Assembly: GCA_027306955.1 (NCBI GenBank)
Contig: DAHUXX010000070.1
Coordinates: 1 to 9,616 of the forward strand
Length of the DNA stretch: 9,616 nucleotides
DNA from: Acetobacteraceae bacterium
Lineage (GTDB): Bacteria > Pseudomonadota > Alphaproteobacteria > Acetobacterales > Acetobacteraceae
Direction: 5' to 3'
The notes beneath the pieces were generated by a model that saw only the letters and a list, made by a program, of their open reading frames with translations, was not told where the DNA came from and ran no database searches. The position numbers and the translations under genes were made by a program. Shown piece after piece: positions 1 through 7,048 of this stretch (position 1 is the stretch's first letter; every line of letters begins with the position of its first letter).

Positions 1-531
1 CGTGGTGAAGACCTCGCCCAGAAACAGCCATGACCCGTGCGACTGCGAAACGAGATTGGTATGCTTGCCCTGCCAGCCCAAGCCCGCGCGCTGCGCCGCC
101 GGCTTCTCCAGCACCGGCGCCGTATCGACGAACACCTTCACCTCGCCGCCATGCCGCGCCGCGATGTGCTGCGCGAGATGCTTCAGCTTGCCCTTCAGCA
201 GCTCGTGATAGTCGCGCCCGCGTGCGTAGACGCTGATCGTCCCCCGCTCGCGCCGCCGAAGATTGTCCAGCGGATCGCCTGCCGGCGCATAGGAAAGCCC
301 GACACAGACCACGCTCCGCGCCGCCGGCCACAGCGCGCGCGGGCTTGCCCGCTCGGCCTCGCGGTTGGCCAGCCACGTCATCGTCCCCTGGTAACCCGCC
401 GCGAGGAACTCCCGCAACCGCGCCGCGTCGTGCGGCCCCGGCTCGGCAGTTGCGATGCCCACTGCATCGAACCCGAGCGCCTCTGCCTTGGCGCGGATCT
501 CAGCCGCGGCCGCGATAGGGTGCGACGCCAT
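1..531 (-). CDS. queG: Epoxyqueuosine reductase QueG, N-terminal part (cut by window edge)
   Basis: QueG reduces epoxyqueuosine to queuosine in tRNA, the last step of the pathway, using cobalamin and two [4Fe-4S] clusters in the cytoplasm. The window holds the first 177 codons with no stop; the ferredoxin-like cluster domain and C-terminus lie beyond base 1. Visible family features are the N-terminal motif FDAVGIA (21-27), YARGRDYH (102-109), FVDTAPVLEK (134-143) with Asp136 matching the proposed general acid, and GLGWQGKHTNL (150-160). The ATG at 531 lies inside the 3' end of queF, giving a 32-base overlap that suggests translational coupling. No in-frame stop occurs up to the edge, so the visible part is intact. 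The identification is firm; the start is likely but could be a few codons off. Confidence 0.93.
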   Translation of the reverse strand, partial: MASHPIAAAAEIRAKAEALGFDAVGIATAEPGPHDAARLREFLAAGYQGTMTWLANREAERASPRALWPAARSVVCVGLSYAPAGDPLDNLRRRERGTISVYARGRDYHELLKGKLKHLAQHIAARHGGEVKVFVDTAPVLEKPAAQRAGLGWQGKHTNLVSQSHGSWLFLGEVFTT

Positions 532-961
532 GCTCGGGGATCCACACCCCTTCGGGCGGCGCGCCGGACTGCCAGAACACGTCGATCGGCATGCCCCCGC
601 GCGGATACCAATAGGCACCGATGCGCAGCCACGCGGGCGAAAGCGTTGCCATCACCCGCTCCGCGATCGCCATCGTGCAGGCCTCGTGGAAGGCGCCGTG
701 GTTGCGGAAACTCGCCAGGTAGAGCTTGAACGATTTGCTCTCCACGATCCACGCGTCGGGGATGTAGTCGAGCACGATATGCGCGAAATCAGGCTGCCCC
801 GTGAGCGGACAGAGCGAGGTGAACTCCGGGCAGGTGAACCGCACCACATAGGCCCGCCCCGGCGACGGGTTCGCCACGCGCTCCAGCACCGCCTCCTCGG
901 GCGAGGCGGGTATGCGGCTCGGCCGCCCGAGTTGCGTCAGCCCGGAATAACTCTCGCTCAT
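500..961 (-). CDS. queF: NADPH-dependent 7-cyano-7-deazaguanine reductase QueF (type I)
   Basis: QueF reduces the nitrile of preQ0 to the aminomethyl group of preQ1 with two NADPH, the only known biological nitrile-to-amine reduction. The 153-residue length fits the short, unimodular type I family. The catalytic segment is CPEFTSLCPLTGQPDFAHI (44-62): Cys51 forms the thioimide with the substrate and Asp58 is the acid. ESKSFKLYL (74-82) followed by FRNHGAFHE (85-93) is the QueF signature, with Glu93 expected to bind the substrate. Cys95 sits 44 residues after Cys51, the same spacing as the protective disulfide pair known in Bacillus QueF. The gene lies downstream of the HNH remnant and overlaps queG. 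No convincing Shine-Dalgarno precedes the ATG at 961. Confidence 0.96.
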   Translation of the reverse strand: MSESYSGLTQLGRPSRIPASPEEAVLERVANPSPGRAYVVRFTCPEFTSLCPLTGQPDFAHIVLDYIPDAWIVESKSFKLYLASFRNHGAFHEACTMAIAERVMATLSPAWLRIGAYWYPRGGMPIDVFWQSGAPPEGVWIPEHGVAPYRGRG

Positions 962-982
962 GGCCGCGAGATGGGGTATGCG

Positions 983-996
983 CCCCCCCCTGTCAA
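983..996 (-). promoter_or_regulatory. TTGACA element followed by a G8 tract, upstream of queF
   Basis: On the minus strand a perfect -35-like TTGACA (996-991) is followed directly by eight G (990-983), about 20 bases before the queF ATG. With a 17-base spacer the -10 position would be only CATCTC (2 of 6 matches), so promoter activity is doubtful. The G run would lie within the spacer. If it is active, it would give queF-queG a start of their own, separate from queA-tgt. I see nothing else in this 54-base gap. Confidence 0.25.
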
Positions 997-1015
997 ACGC
1001 TGCGTGCCGAGGCTT

Positions 1016-1596
1016 TCAGCCATGGAAGACATGGCGCCGATGATACTCGAAAAACGCCGGGTGCGGCCGCGGCGCTTCCGCCTCCGGGACATGCAGCCTC
1101 CCGTCGGGCGGCAGCATGCCTCGGATCGCATCCGGGATAGCGTTCCCCGCGAGCAAGATGCGCACGTCGTCACCGACGGAGACCAGGCCGCGGTCGAACA
1201 TCCAGTGCAGCGTGCTCGACAGCGCGATGCCGTTGCGCACGGAATCCGGCCCATCGGCCGCGACGGCGCGGATATGTGCGGCCTGAACCTCGCTGCGTCC
1301 GCCGCCATTGATGATCCTGAGGCCCGTCATGGCGCAGGTATCGCCATAGGCGTCCTTCACCGCGCGCCCGAACGCGCCCTTGCTCGTCGCACCGTCGGCG
1401 CGCCGCCGCGAAACAGGCTTGCCGCCCGCCGCGGCTCGCGAGGTCATGGCTGGGCCGCCGAGGCTCGTAATCGACGATGGAATCGCCGACCGTCGTCTCG
1501 ACCTGCCTTCGGTCGGTCGCCGGACAATGATACCGGACTTCGGGAAGGTCGTCGTCGTTTGGCTCGCGCTTTGTGGTGAAAAACCGCCTTGGCCAT
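1016..1596 (-). pseudogene. Decayed HNH endonuclease (HNH_2-type), frameshifted with likely internal deletion
   Basis: The C-terminal half reads cleanly from about 1411 to the stop at 1016. It holds an HNH nuclease core: TCAMTGLRIINGGGR, then EVQAAHIRAVAADGPDSV, then RNGIALSSTLHWMFDRGL. The likely catalytic His, Asn and His are residues 58, 72 and 81 counted from the ATG at 1447. Upstream, an ATG at 1596 with a GAGGA site starts MAKAV. Removing one T from the T5 run at 1583-1579 yields MAKAVFTTK and then DDLPEVRYH, VGDSIVDYEPRR and GGRQACFAAAR, which I recognise as this family's N-terminal region. That frame fails near 1395-1412, where reading must shift again. About 195 codons remain, while relatives as I remember them are near 300, so a central segment appears lost. 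A 143-residue fragment from 1447 could still be translated. The first shift could also be a sequencing error in the homopolymer. Confidence 0.72.
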
Positions 1597-1642
1597 GGCG
1601 TTCCTCAATCCGGGCGGGGTACGGGCGCGAGGATGGCGCACC

Positions 1643-2764
1643 TCACCCGGGTGGTGAAGCCGCGCGCCACCGCACGCGGCACGCCGCGGCGAACTCCCCG
1701 AACTGCCCCGCCGCGATCGCCTCGCGCATGCCGCGCATCAGGTCTTGGTAATAGGCCAGGTTGTGCCAGGTCAGCAGCATCGGCCCCAGCATCTCGTCGG
1801 CGCGAAACAGGTGGTGCAGATAGGCCCGCGAATGCCGCGCGCAGGCGGGGCACGTGCATTCCGCATCCAGCGGCGCCGCGTCGTCGGCGAAGCGCGCGTT
1901 GCGCAGGTTCATCACCCCCGCGCGCGTATAGGCGCGCGCCGTACGCCCGGCCCGCGTCGGGATCACGCAGTCGAACATGTCCACCCCGCGCGCCACCGCG
2001 CCGAGCAGGTCGTCCGGCGTTCCCACGCCCATCAGGTAGCGCGGCTTCCCGTCCGGCAGCGCCGGCACGACGAGGTCGATCACCTCGAACATCGCCGCCT
2101 GGCCTTCGCCCACCGCGAGCCCGCCGATCGCGATCCCCTCGAATCCCAGCGCCGAAATCGCCGCCGCCGAAGCCATCCGCAGCGCCGGATGCACGCTCCC
2201 CTGGACAATGCCGAACTGCCCATACCCCGCCCGCGGCACGAACGCCGCGCGCGACCGCCCAGCCCAGCGATGCGTGAGCTCCATGCTCGCCCGCGCCTCT
2301 TCTTCGGTGGCGGGGAAGGGGGTGCATTCGTCGAACGCCATGCTGATCGTGGCGTCCAGCAGGTACTGGATCTCCGTCGAGCGTTCCGGCGTCAGCCGGT
2401 GCCCGGAGCCGTCGAGATGCGAGCGGAACGTCACCCCGTCCGCGTCCACCTTGCGCAGTTTTGCCAGCGACATGACCTGGAAGCCGCCGGAATCGGTCAG
2501 GATCGGCCCGCTCCAGTCCGCGAACGTGTGCAATCCTCCGAGCCGCGCCACGCGCTCGGCGGTCGGCCGCAGCATCAGGTGGTACGTGTTGCCGAGGATA
2601 ATCGCGGTGCCGGTCGCGCGGACCGCATCCGCCGTCATCGCCTTCACCGTCCCCGCCGTGCCCACGGCCATGAAGGTGGGGGTCTGCGCCTCGCCATGCG
2701 CGGTCATCAGCACTCCCGCGCGCGCCGCCCCGTCGCGCGATGTCTCCCGCCAGGCGAGCGTCAC
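1643..2764 (-). CDS. tgt: tRNA-guanine transglycosylase (queuine/preQ1 tRNA-ribosyltransferase)
   Basis: TGT exchanges guanine 34 of GUN-anticodon tRNAs (Asp, Asn, His, Tyr) for preQ1. The chosen start is GTG at 2764, overlapping the queA stop as GTGA. This gives 373 residues, the normal bacterial length; the longer upstream frame only reads through queA out of frame. Visible are DSGGFQVMSL (91-100) with Asp91, MAFDECTPF (142-150) with Asp145 for base recognition, GIVQG (185-189), and VDMFDCVIPTRAGR (261-274). Asp265 there matches the nucleophile Asp280 of the Zymomonas enzyme. The zinc site is Cys303, Cys305, Cys308 and His334, with family spacing. LAVGEGQ (216-222) carries the Val typical of bacterial preQ1-using enzymes. 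It is very likely co-transcribed with queA. Confidence 0.97.
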   Translation of the reverse strand: MTLAWRETSRDGAARAGVLMTAHGEAQTPTFMAVGTAGTVKAMTADAVRATGTAIILGNTYHLMLRPTAERVARLGGLHTFADWSGPILTDSGGFQVMSLAKLRKVDADGVTFRSHLDGSGHRLTPERSTEIQYLLDATISMAFDECTPFPATEEEARASMELTHRWAGRSRAAFVPRAGYGQFGIVQGSVHPALRMASAAAISALGFEGIAIGGLAVGEGQAAMFEVIDLVVPALPDGKPRYLMGVGTPDDLLGAVARGVDMFDCVIPTRAGRTARAYTRAGVMNLRNARFADDAAPLDAECTCPACARHSRAYLHHLFRADEMLGPMLLTWHNLAYYQDLMRGMREAIAAGQFGEFAAACRVRWRAASPPG

Positions 2765-3804
2765 GCCGCGCGCTCCAGCAGCGTCGCGTCGCCATAGGAA
2801 TAGAACCGGTAGCCGGAAGCGATCGCATGCGCATAGGTCGCGCGCATCCGCGCCGTCCCCGCGAACGCGCACACCAGCACGAACAGGGAGCTTCTCGGCA
2901 GATGGAAATTGGTCATCAGCACGTCTGCGGAACGGAACACGTGGCCGGGCGCCAGCATGATGTCGGTCTCGCCCGCGAAGGGAAGGATGCACCCCGCCGG
3001 GTCCACCGCGCTCTCCAGCAGCCGCAGCGTCGTCGTGCCCAGGGCCACGATCCGCCCGCCCGCAGCCCGCGCCGCGTTGATCGCCACCGCCGTCTCCACC
3101 GTGATCAAGCCGCGCTCCGGATGCAGTCGCCGCTCGGCGAGGCTCCCCTCGCGCAACGGCAGGAACGTGCCGGCGCCGACATGCAGCGTCAGCCGCGCCA
3201 CCCCCACGCCGCGCGCCGCCAGCGCGGCTATCAGTTCCGGGGTCATATGCAGCCCCGCTGTCGGCGCCGCGACCGCTCCCTCATGCTCGGCGAACATGGT
3301 CTGGTAGTCGCGCGCATCCTGCGCCGTCGGCCCATCCGGCCGGGGAATATAGGGCGGCAGCGCGAGCCGCGCCGCCGCCCGCAACGCCGCGTCCAGCGCC
3401 TCGCCCGCGCGGTCGAAATCCAGCACCACGCTGCCATCCGCATGCCGCGCCCGGACCGTGGCGCCCAACGGCGCGGGTCCGTCAATGTGCACGCTGTCGC
3501 CTGCCCGCAGCCGCCGCGCGTTGCGCGCCAGCGCCACCCAGCCGCCGTCGGCCAGCGGCCGATCCAGGGTCAGCCCCACCCGTGCCTGGCCACGCCTGGC
3601 CGCGAGCTGCGCCGGGATCACCCGCGTGTCGTTGACCACCAGCAGGTCGCCCGGGCGCAGCAGCGAGGCCAGGTCGCGCACGGCGCGATCGGCGAGGCCC
3701 GCCGCGGTCACATGCAGCAGCCGCGCCGCGTCGCGCGGCCGTGCGGGCTCGGTGGCGATCCGGTCGGGTGGCAGGTCGAAATCGAACGCGGCAAGGTCTG
3801 TCAT
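2761..3804 (-). CDS. queA: S-adenosylmethionine:tRNA ribosyltransferase-isomerase QueA
   Basis: QueA transfers and isomerises the ribose of S-adenosylmethionine onto preQ1 in tRNA, making epoxyqueuosine. The 347-residue length is normal. Family landmarks in order are FDFDLPPDRIA (7-17), LLVVNDTRVIPA (54-65), LPPYIPR (149-155), YQTMFAEHEGAVAAPTAGLH (167-186), HVGAGTFLP (208-216), ALGTTTLRLLE (254-264), ETDIMLAPG (279-287), LMTNFHLPRSSLFVLV (296-311) and GYRFYSYGDATLL (331-343). It is first in the minus-strand queuosine cluster, and its TGA overlaps the GTG of tgt. Upstream of the ATG at 3804 there is only a weak Shine-Dalgarno. The promoter presumably lies in the 235-base gap shared with the divergent PEP-CTERM gene, but I could not assign it. 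Confidence 0.97.
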   Translation of the reverse strand: MTDLAAFDFDLPPDRIATEPARPRDAARLLHVTAAGLADRAVRDLASLLRPGDLLVVNDTRVIPAQLAARRGQARVGLTLDRPLADGGWVALARNARRLRAGDSVHIDGPAPLGATVRARHADGSVVLDFDRAGEALDAALRAAARLALPPYIPRPDGPTAQDARDYQTMFAEHEGAVAAPTAGLHMTPELIAALAARGVGVARLTLHVGAGTFLPLREGSLAERRLHPERGLITVETAVAINAARAAGGRIVALGTTTLRLLESAVDPAGCILPFAGETDIMLAPGHVFRSADVLMTNFHLPRSSLFVLVCAFAGTARMRATYAHAIASGYRFYSYGDATLLERAA

Positions 3805-3880
3805 GGGCGGCTTTAACTCGTGCCGGTGATGGTCCGTCCGGGCTGAAGGTGCAACAGTTGGACGGCGGAAAGGTCCATTT

Positions 3881-3900
3881 GCAAAATGAGACGCAAAATG
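3881..3900. repeat. Short direct repeat GCAAAATG x2 in the queA / PEP-CTERM intergenic gap
   Basis: GCAAAATG occurs at 3881-3888 and again at 3893-3900, a 12-base period close to one helical turn. The bases just before the first copy (CATTT) make it partly palindromic. It stands out as AT-rich in a GC-rich window and lies 77-96 bases before the queA ATG. It could be a regulator site for queA, but this rests on pattern only. Confidence 0.3.
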
Positions 3901-3931
3901 GCTACGCAGGCGACCCCTTCGCGGGACCCTG

Positions 3932-3946
3932 CGTCAAGTTTTGACG
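3932..3946. promoter_or_regulatory. Perfect inverted repeat CGTCAA-GTT-TTGACG, candidate operator
   Basis: Six-base arms at 3932-3937 and 3941-3946 are perfectly complementary around a 3-base centre. Each arm read outward is TTGACG, a good -35 match, so the site could be an operator overlapping divergent -35 elements for queA and the PEP-CTERM gene. At 17-base spacing neither direction shows a convincing -10. The rest of the 3805-4039 gap holds no reading frame or RNA gene that I recognise. Confidence 0.35.
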
Positions 3947-4027
3947 AGAGGCGCCATACGGTTCGCCGCGGCCTTGCGAGATATGCTAGAGAGGCCACAT
4001 CACGTTGTGTGTTCCCCTACCGTATCG

Positions 4028-4033
4028 AAGGAG
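4028..4033 (+). promoter_or_regulatory. Ribosome binding site AAGGAG that fixes a TTG start
   Basis: AAGGAG lies six bases before the TTG at 4040. It is the best Shine-Dalgarno in the window and decides the start of the PEP-CTERM gene. The codons that follow form a typical signal peptide, and no ATG or GTG in frame upstream fits as well. Confidence 0.75.
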
Positions 4034-4039
4034 TGAGCG

Positions 4040-4993
4040 TTGACGTTCCGCTTGACGTGGTTCCTCGGTCTGACTGCCGCCGCCGTGATGGCCGCGGCGT
4101 CCGGCGCGCATGCGGATCCCGTCCATTTCGGTTCCGTCGTTGCTTTCAGCGATTTCTCCTCGATCGGCGGGCTTATCAACCTGCAGGGCAGCGCCACGAC
4201 CGTCGCGACCGCCGATGGCAGCACCGCACTGAGCCTGACCCAGGGAACCACGCAGGAACAGGCCGGCTCCGCCATCCTTGCCTCTCCCTTCACGCTGGGG
4301 CCGGGCGGGGCGTTCAACGCGAGTTTCCAGTTCCAGATCACCCCGGGATCCTCCGGCGCGGCGGACGGGTTCACCTTCGTGCTGCAACAGGGGGCCGCTT
4401 CCTCACTGCAGCCTGGCGGCAATCTCGGCTATTATGGCACCCCCCACTCCGTCGCCATCGAGTTCGATACCTACAACAACGGCACGCCGTCGGACCCCGG
4501 CAACTCTCCCGTAAGCCAGGGCGGCGCGAACGACCTCAACGACAACCACGTTGCCGTTGACGTGAACGGGCTGCTCAACGATTTCGCTTCCGCCTCTCCC
4601 TACGGTGTGGGCACCAACAGCCCCTGGGCCTGTGGGGGCGTCACCAACGGCGCCGGCTGCCTGGCGAATGGCGACATCTGGTCGGCCATGGTGAGCTATG
4701 CCCATCGCCGGCTGAGCGTAACCGTGCAGGACGGCCATGCGCACCCCGATACCGTGATCAACAACTACGGCATCGACCTCACCAACATCCTCGGCACGGA
4801 CACGCCCTATATCGGCTTTACCGGCGCGGACGGCGGCGTTACGTCCTCGCAACAGATCCTGAGCCTCAACGTCACCTCGGCCATCCATGACCCGCCGCCG
4901 CCGGCATCCGTGCCGGAGCCCGCCTCGCTCGCCCTCCTCGCCTCGGGAATCGTGGCGCTGGTCTTCTGGCGCCGCCGCGGCGTTCGAGCCTAG
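4040..4993 (+). CDS. Secreted PEP-CTERM protein with L-type lectin-like domain
   Basis: The 317-residue product is probably exported and then processed by an exosortase system; its ligand is unknown. It starts at TTG behind a strong AAGGAG. Residues 1-25 form a signal peptide (hydrophobic 5-20, likely cleavage after AHA). The body is a beta-rich lectin-like domain: ADGFTFVLQ (108-116), SVAIEFDTYNNG (137-148) and DNHVAVDVNG (168-177). Glu141, Asp143, Tyr145, Asn147 and Asp152 have the spacing of the calcium/manganese ligands of concanavalin A-type lectins, and His170 follows a longer loop. Cys198 and Cys207 could form a disulfide. The C-terminus has a proline-rich spacer, VPEPAS (291-296), a hydrophobic segment (297-310) and RRR (311-313), which is the complete PEP-CTERM signal. 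No exosortase is in the window. The gene stands alone between divergent queA and the convergent VOC gene. Confidence 0.88.
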   Translation: MTFRLTWFLGLTAAAVMAAASGAHADPVHFGSVVAFSDFSSIGGLINLQGSATTVATADGSTALSLTQGTTQEQAGSAILASPFTLGPGGAFNASFQFQITPGSSGAADGFTFVLQQGAASSLQPGGNLGYYGTPHSVAIEFDTYNNGTPSDPGNSPVSQGGANDLNDNHVAVDVNGLLNDFASASPYGVGTNSPWACGGVTNGAGCLANGDIWSAMVSYAHRRLSVTVQDGHAHPDTVINNYGIDLTNILGTDTPYIGFTGADGGVTSSQQILSLNVTSAIHDPPPPASVPEPASLALLASGIVALVFWRRRGVRA

Positions 4994-5385
4994 TCGTCCA
5001 GATAGGTCGAGATCTCGATCAGGTTGCCGTCCGGGTCGCGGCAATAGACGGAGCTCATCGGCCCCAGCGCCCCGGTGCGCGAAACCGGCCCCGCCTCCAC
5101 CGCCACGCCGCACACATGCAGATGCGCCACGATATCGCGCGCCCGCACCGCGGTCACAAAGCAGAGATCCTGCGTCCCCGGCGCCGGTGCCGCCGCATGC
5201 GGCTCGAACTCGGCACGGAACTGGTGCAGGTTGATCTTTTGCCCGCCGAATTTCAGCGCCGTGCGGGCCGGCTTGCCAAAACTCTCCCGCTCCATCCCCA
5301 GGACGCGCTGGTACCAATTGGCCGTCGTCTCCAGGTCGGCGCAGGTGATGACGAGATGATCGAGCCGGTCGACCGCGAAGCGCAT
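4990..5385 (-). CDS. VOC (glyoxalase/dioxygenase superfamily) metalloprotein, GLOD5-like
   Basis: This 131-residue, single-domain protein has two beta-alpha-beta-beta-beta modules. It begins DRLDHLVITCADLETTANWY (6-25), continues with KINLHQF (50-56) and TQDLCFV (71-77), and ends YCRDPDGNLIEIS (114-126). His10, His54 and Glu124 are the likely metal ligands. The layout resembles the VOC group related to animal GLOD5, whose substrate is not established, so no reaction is assigned. It is the last gene of the minus-strand run, 16 bases after the fumarase stop. Its TAG shares the four bases CTAG with the stop of the convergent PEP-CTERM gene. Fosfomycin resistance or true glyoxalase I activity cannot be concluded from sequence alone. 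Confidence 0.88.
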   Translation of the reverse strand: MRFAVDRLDHLVITCADLETTANWYQRVLGMERESFGKPARTALKFGGQKINLHQFRAEFEPHAAAPAPGTQDLCFVTAVRARDIVAHLHVCGVAVEAGPVSRTGALGPMSSVYCRDPDGNLIEISTYLDD

Positions 5386-5401
5386 GCCCTGCCGCCCCGC
5401 C

Positions 5402-7048
5402 TCAGCTCAGGTCTTCGTAGAAATCGTTGCCTTTGTCGTCGATGACGACAAAGGCGGGGAAATCCTCGACCTCGATGCGCCACACCGCCTCCATGCCGAG
5501 CTCCGGATATTCCAGCACCTCGACCTTGCGGATGCAGTCCCGCGCCAGCCGCGCGGCAGGCCCCCCGACGCTGCCGAGATAGAACCCGCCAAACTTCCTG
5601 CACGCATCGCGCACGGCTTGGGAGCGGTTGCCCTTCGCCAGCATCACCATCGAGCCGCCGGCCGCCTGGAACTCCGCGACATAGGAATCCATCCGCCCCG
5701 CCGTCGTCGGCCCGAAGCTGCCCGTCGGGTACCCCTCGGGCGTCTTCGCCGGCCCCGCGTAGTAGACGGGGTGGTCGCGGAAGTACCCCGGCAGTCCCTC
5801 GCCGCGGTCCAGCCGCTCTTTGAGCTTCGCGTGAGCGATGTCGCGCGCCACCACCATCGTGCCGCTGAGCGAGAGCCGCGTCTTCACCTTGCATCGGGTG
5901 AGCTGCGCCAGGATCTCGGGCATCGGCCGGTCGAGGTCGATGCGCACCACCTCGCCGCCCAGGATCGCGTCCGTCGCCTCGGGCAGATATTTCGCGGGAT
6001 CGGTCTCGAGCTGCTCGAGGAACACACCCTCCGGCGTGATCTTCGCCTTCGCCTGCCGGTCCGCCGAGCACGACACCCCGATCCCGATCGGCAGGCTCGC
6101 CCCGTGCCGCGGCAGCCGCACCACGCGCACATCGTGGCAGAAATACTTGCCGCCGAACTGCGCCCCGATGCCGAGATGTCGGGTGATCTCCAGAACTTTT
6201 TCCTCCATGGCGAGATCGCGGAACGCGTGTCCGCTCCGGTCGCCGGAGGTCGGCAGCGCATCCAGCCACTTGGTCGATGCCAGCTTCACCGTCTTCATCG
6301 TCGTCTCGGCCGAGGTGCCGCCGATGACAATGGCCAGGTGATAGGGCGGGCAGGCCGAGGTGCCGAGCGTCTTGACCTGCGTGGTCAGGAACTCCGCGAG
6401 CTTCGCCTCGTTCAGCACCGCGCGGGTCTGCTGGTAGAGAAAGCTCTTGTTCGCCGAGCCGCCGCCCTTGGCGACGAACATCAGGTGGAATTCGTCGGCA
6501 TGGTGTTCGCCGGGGGCGGCGAGGATGTCGAACTGCACCGGCAGGTTGTTGCCGGTGTTGACCTCCTCGTACATCGAGAGCGGCGCGTTCTGCGAATAGC
6601 GCAGACTCGTTTCTGTATACGTGCGATGCACGCCCCAGCTCAGCGCCTCCTCCTCGTCGCCCTCGACCCAGACGCGCTGGCCCTTCTTGCCGAACACGAT
6701 CGCCGTGCCGGTGTCCTGGCACATTGGCAGCACGCCGCCGGCGGCATTGTTCGCGTTCTTGAGCAGATCGAGTGCCACGAACCGGTCATTGGCCGAGGCC
6801 TCGGGGTCGTCAAGGATGGCGCGCAGCTGTGCCAGGTGGGCCGGCCGCAGCAGGTGCGAGATCTCATGGAACGCGGTGAACGCGAGTTCCGACAGCGCCT
6901 CGGGCGCCAAATGCACCACCGTCCTGCCGTCGCACACGGACGTCCGCACCCCCGCGATCGCCAGCTTGCGGTATGGCGTGGTGTCCGGACCCAGCGGGAA
7001 CATGGTCGAGAACTGGAAATTGGGCGGGCGCTTCAGGGGCGCGTTCAT
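5402..7048 (-). CDS. fumA: Class I [4Fe-4S] fumarate hydratase
   Basis: The enzyme interconverts fumarate and malate in the citric acid cycle using an oxygen-sensitive [4Fe-4S] cluster. The 548 residues are the normal size for the fused alpha-beta class I enzyme. The three cluster cysteines are Cys110 (LPMCQDTGTA), Cys233 (TSACPPYH) and Cys327 (GVSCSADRQAK), with spacing like E. coli FumA. Further landmarks are NTGNNLP (164-170), AKGGGSANKS (193-202), GGTSAETTMK (243-252), SLSGTMVVARDIAHAK (393-408) and SFGPTTAGRMDSY (444-456) in the C-terminal beta domain. The ATG at 7048 overlaps the sspB stop as ATGA, which suggests coupling. The long open frames on the opposite strand are shadows. Family specificity could extend to other hydroxy-diacids, but fumarase is by far the likeliest. 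Confidence 0.96.
   Translation of the reverse strand: MNAPLKRPPNFQFSTMFPLGPDTTPYRKLAIAGVRTSVCDGRTVVHLAPEALSELAFTAFHEISHLLRPAHLAQLRAILDDPEASANDRFVALDLLKNANNAAGGVLPMCQDTGTAIVFGKKGQRVWVEGDEEEALSWGVHRTYTETSLRYSQNAPLSMYEEVNTGNNLPVQFDILAAPGEHHADEFHLMFVAKGGGSANKSFLYQQTRAVLNEAKLAEFLTTQVKTLGTSACPPYHLAIVIGGTSAETTMKTVKLASTKWLDALPTSGDRSGHAFRDLAMEEKVLEITRHLGIGAQFGGKYFCHDVRVVRLPRHGASLPIGIGVSCSADRQAKAKITPEGVFLEQLETDPAKYLPEATDAILGGEVVRIDLDRPMPEILAQLTRCKVKTRLSLSGTMVVARDIAHAKLKERLDRGEGLPGYFRDHPVYYAGPAKTPEGYPTGSFGPTTAGRMDSYVAEFQAAGGSMVMLAKGNRSQAVRDACRKFGGFYLGSVGGPAARLARDCIRKVEVLEYPELGMEAVWRIEVEDFPAFVVIDDKGNDFYEDLS

Noticed and set aside
455..1579. 374-codon plus-strand frame across queF and the HNH remnant
   Set aside because: Composition and lack of motifs mark it as a shadow of queF and the nuclease remnant.
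2765..2992. N-terminal extension of tgt to an ATG at 2992
   Set aside because: The extra 76 residues are the out-of-frame reading of queA and have no TGT similarity. The GTG at 2764 gives the normal family length.
1745..3816. Two long plus-strand frames (1745-2797 and 2740-3816) opposite tgt and queA
   Set aside because: Both are arginine-rich shadows without recognisable domains, while the minus strand carries complete tgt and queA with all motifs.
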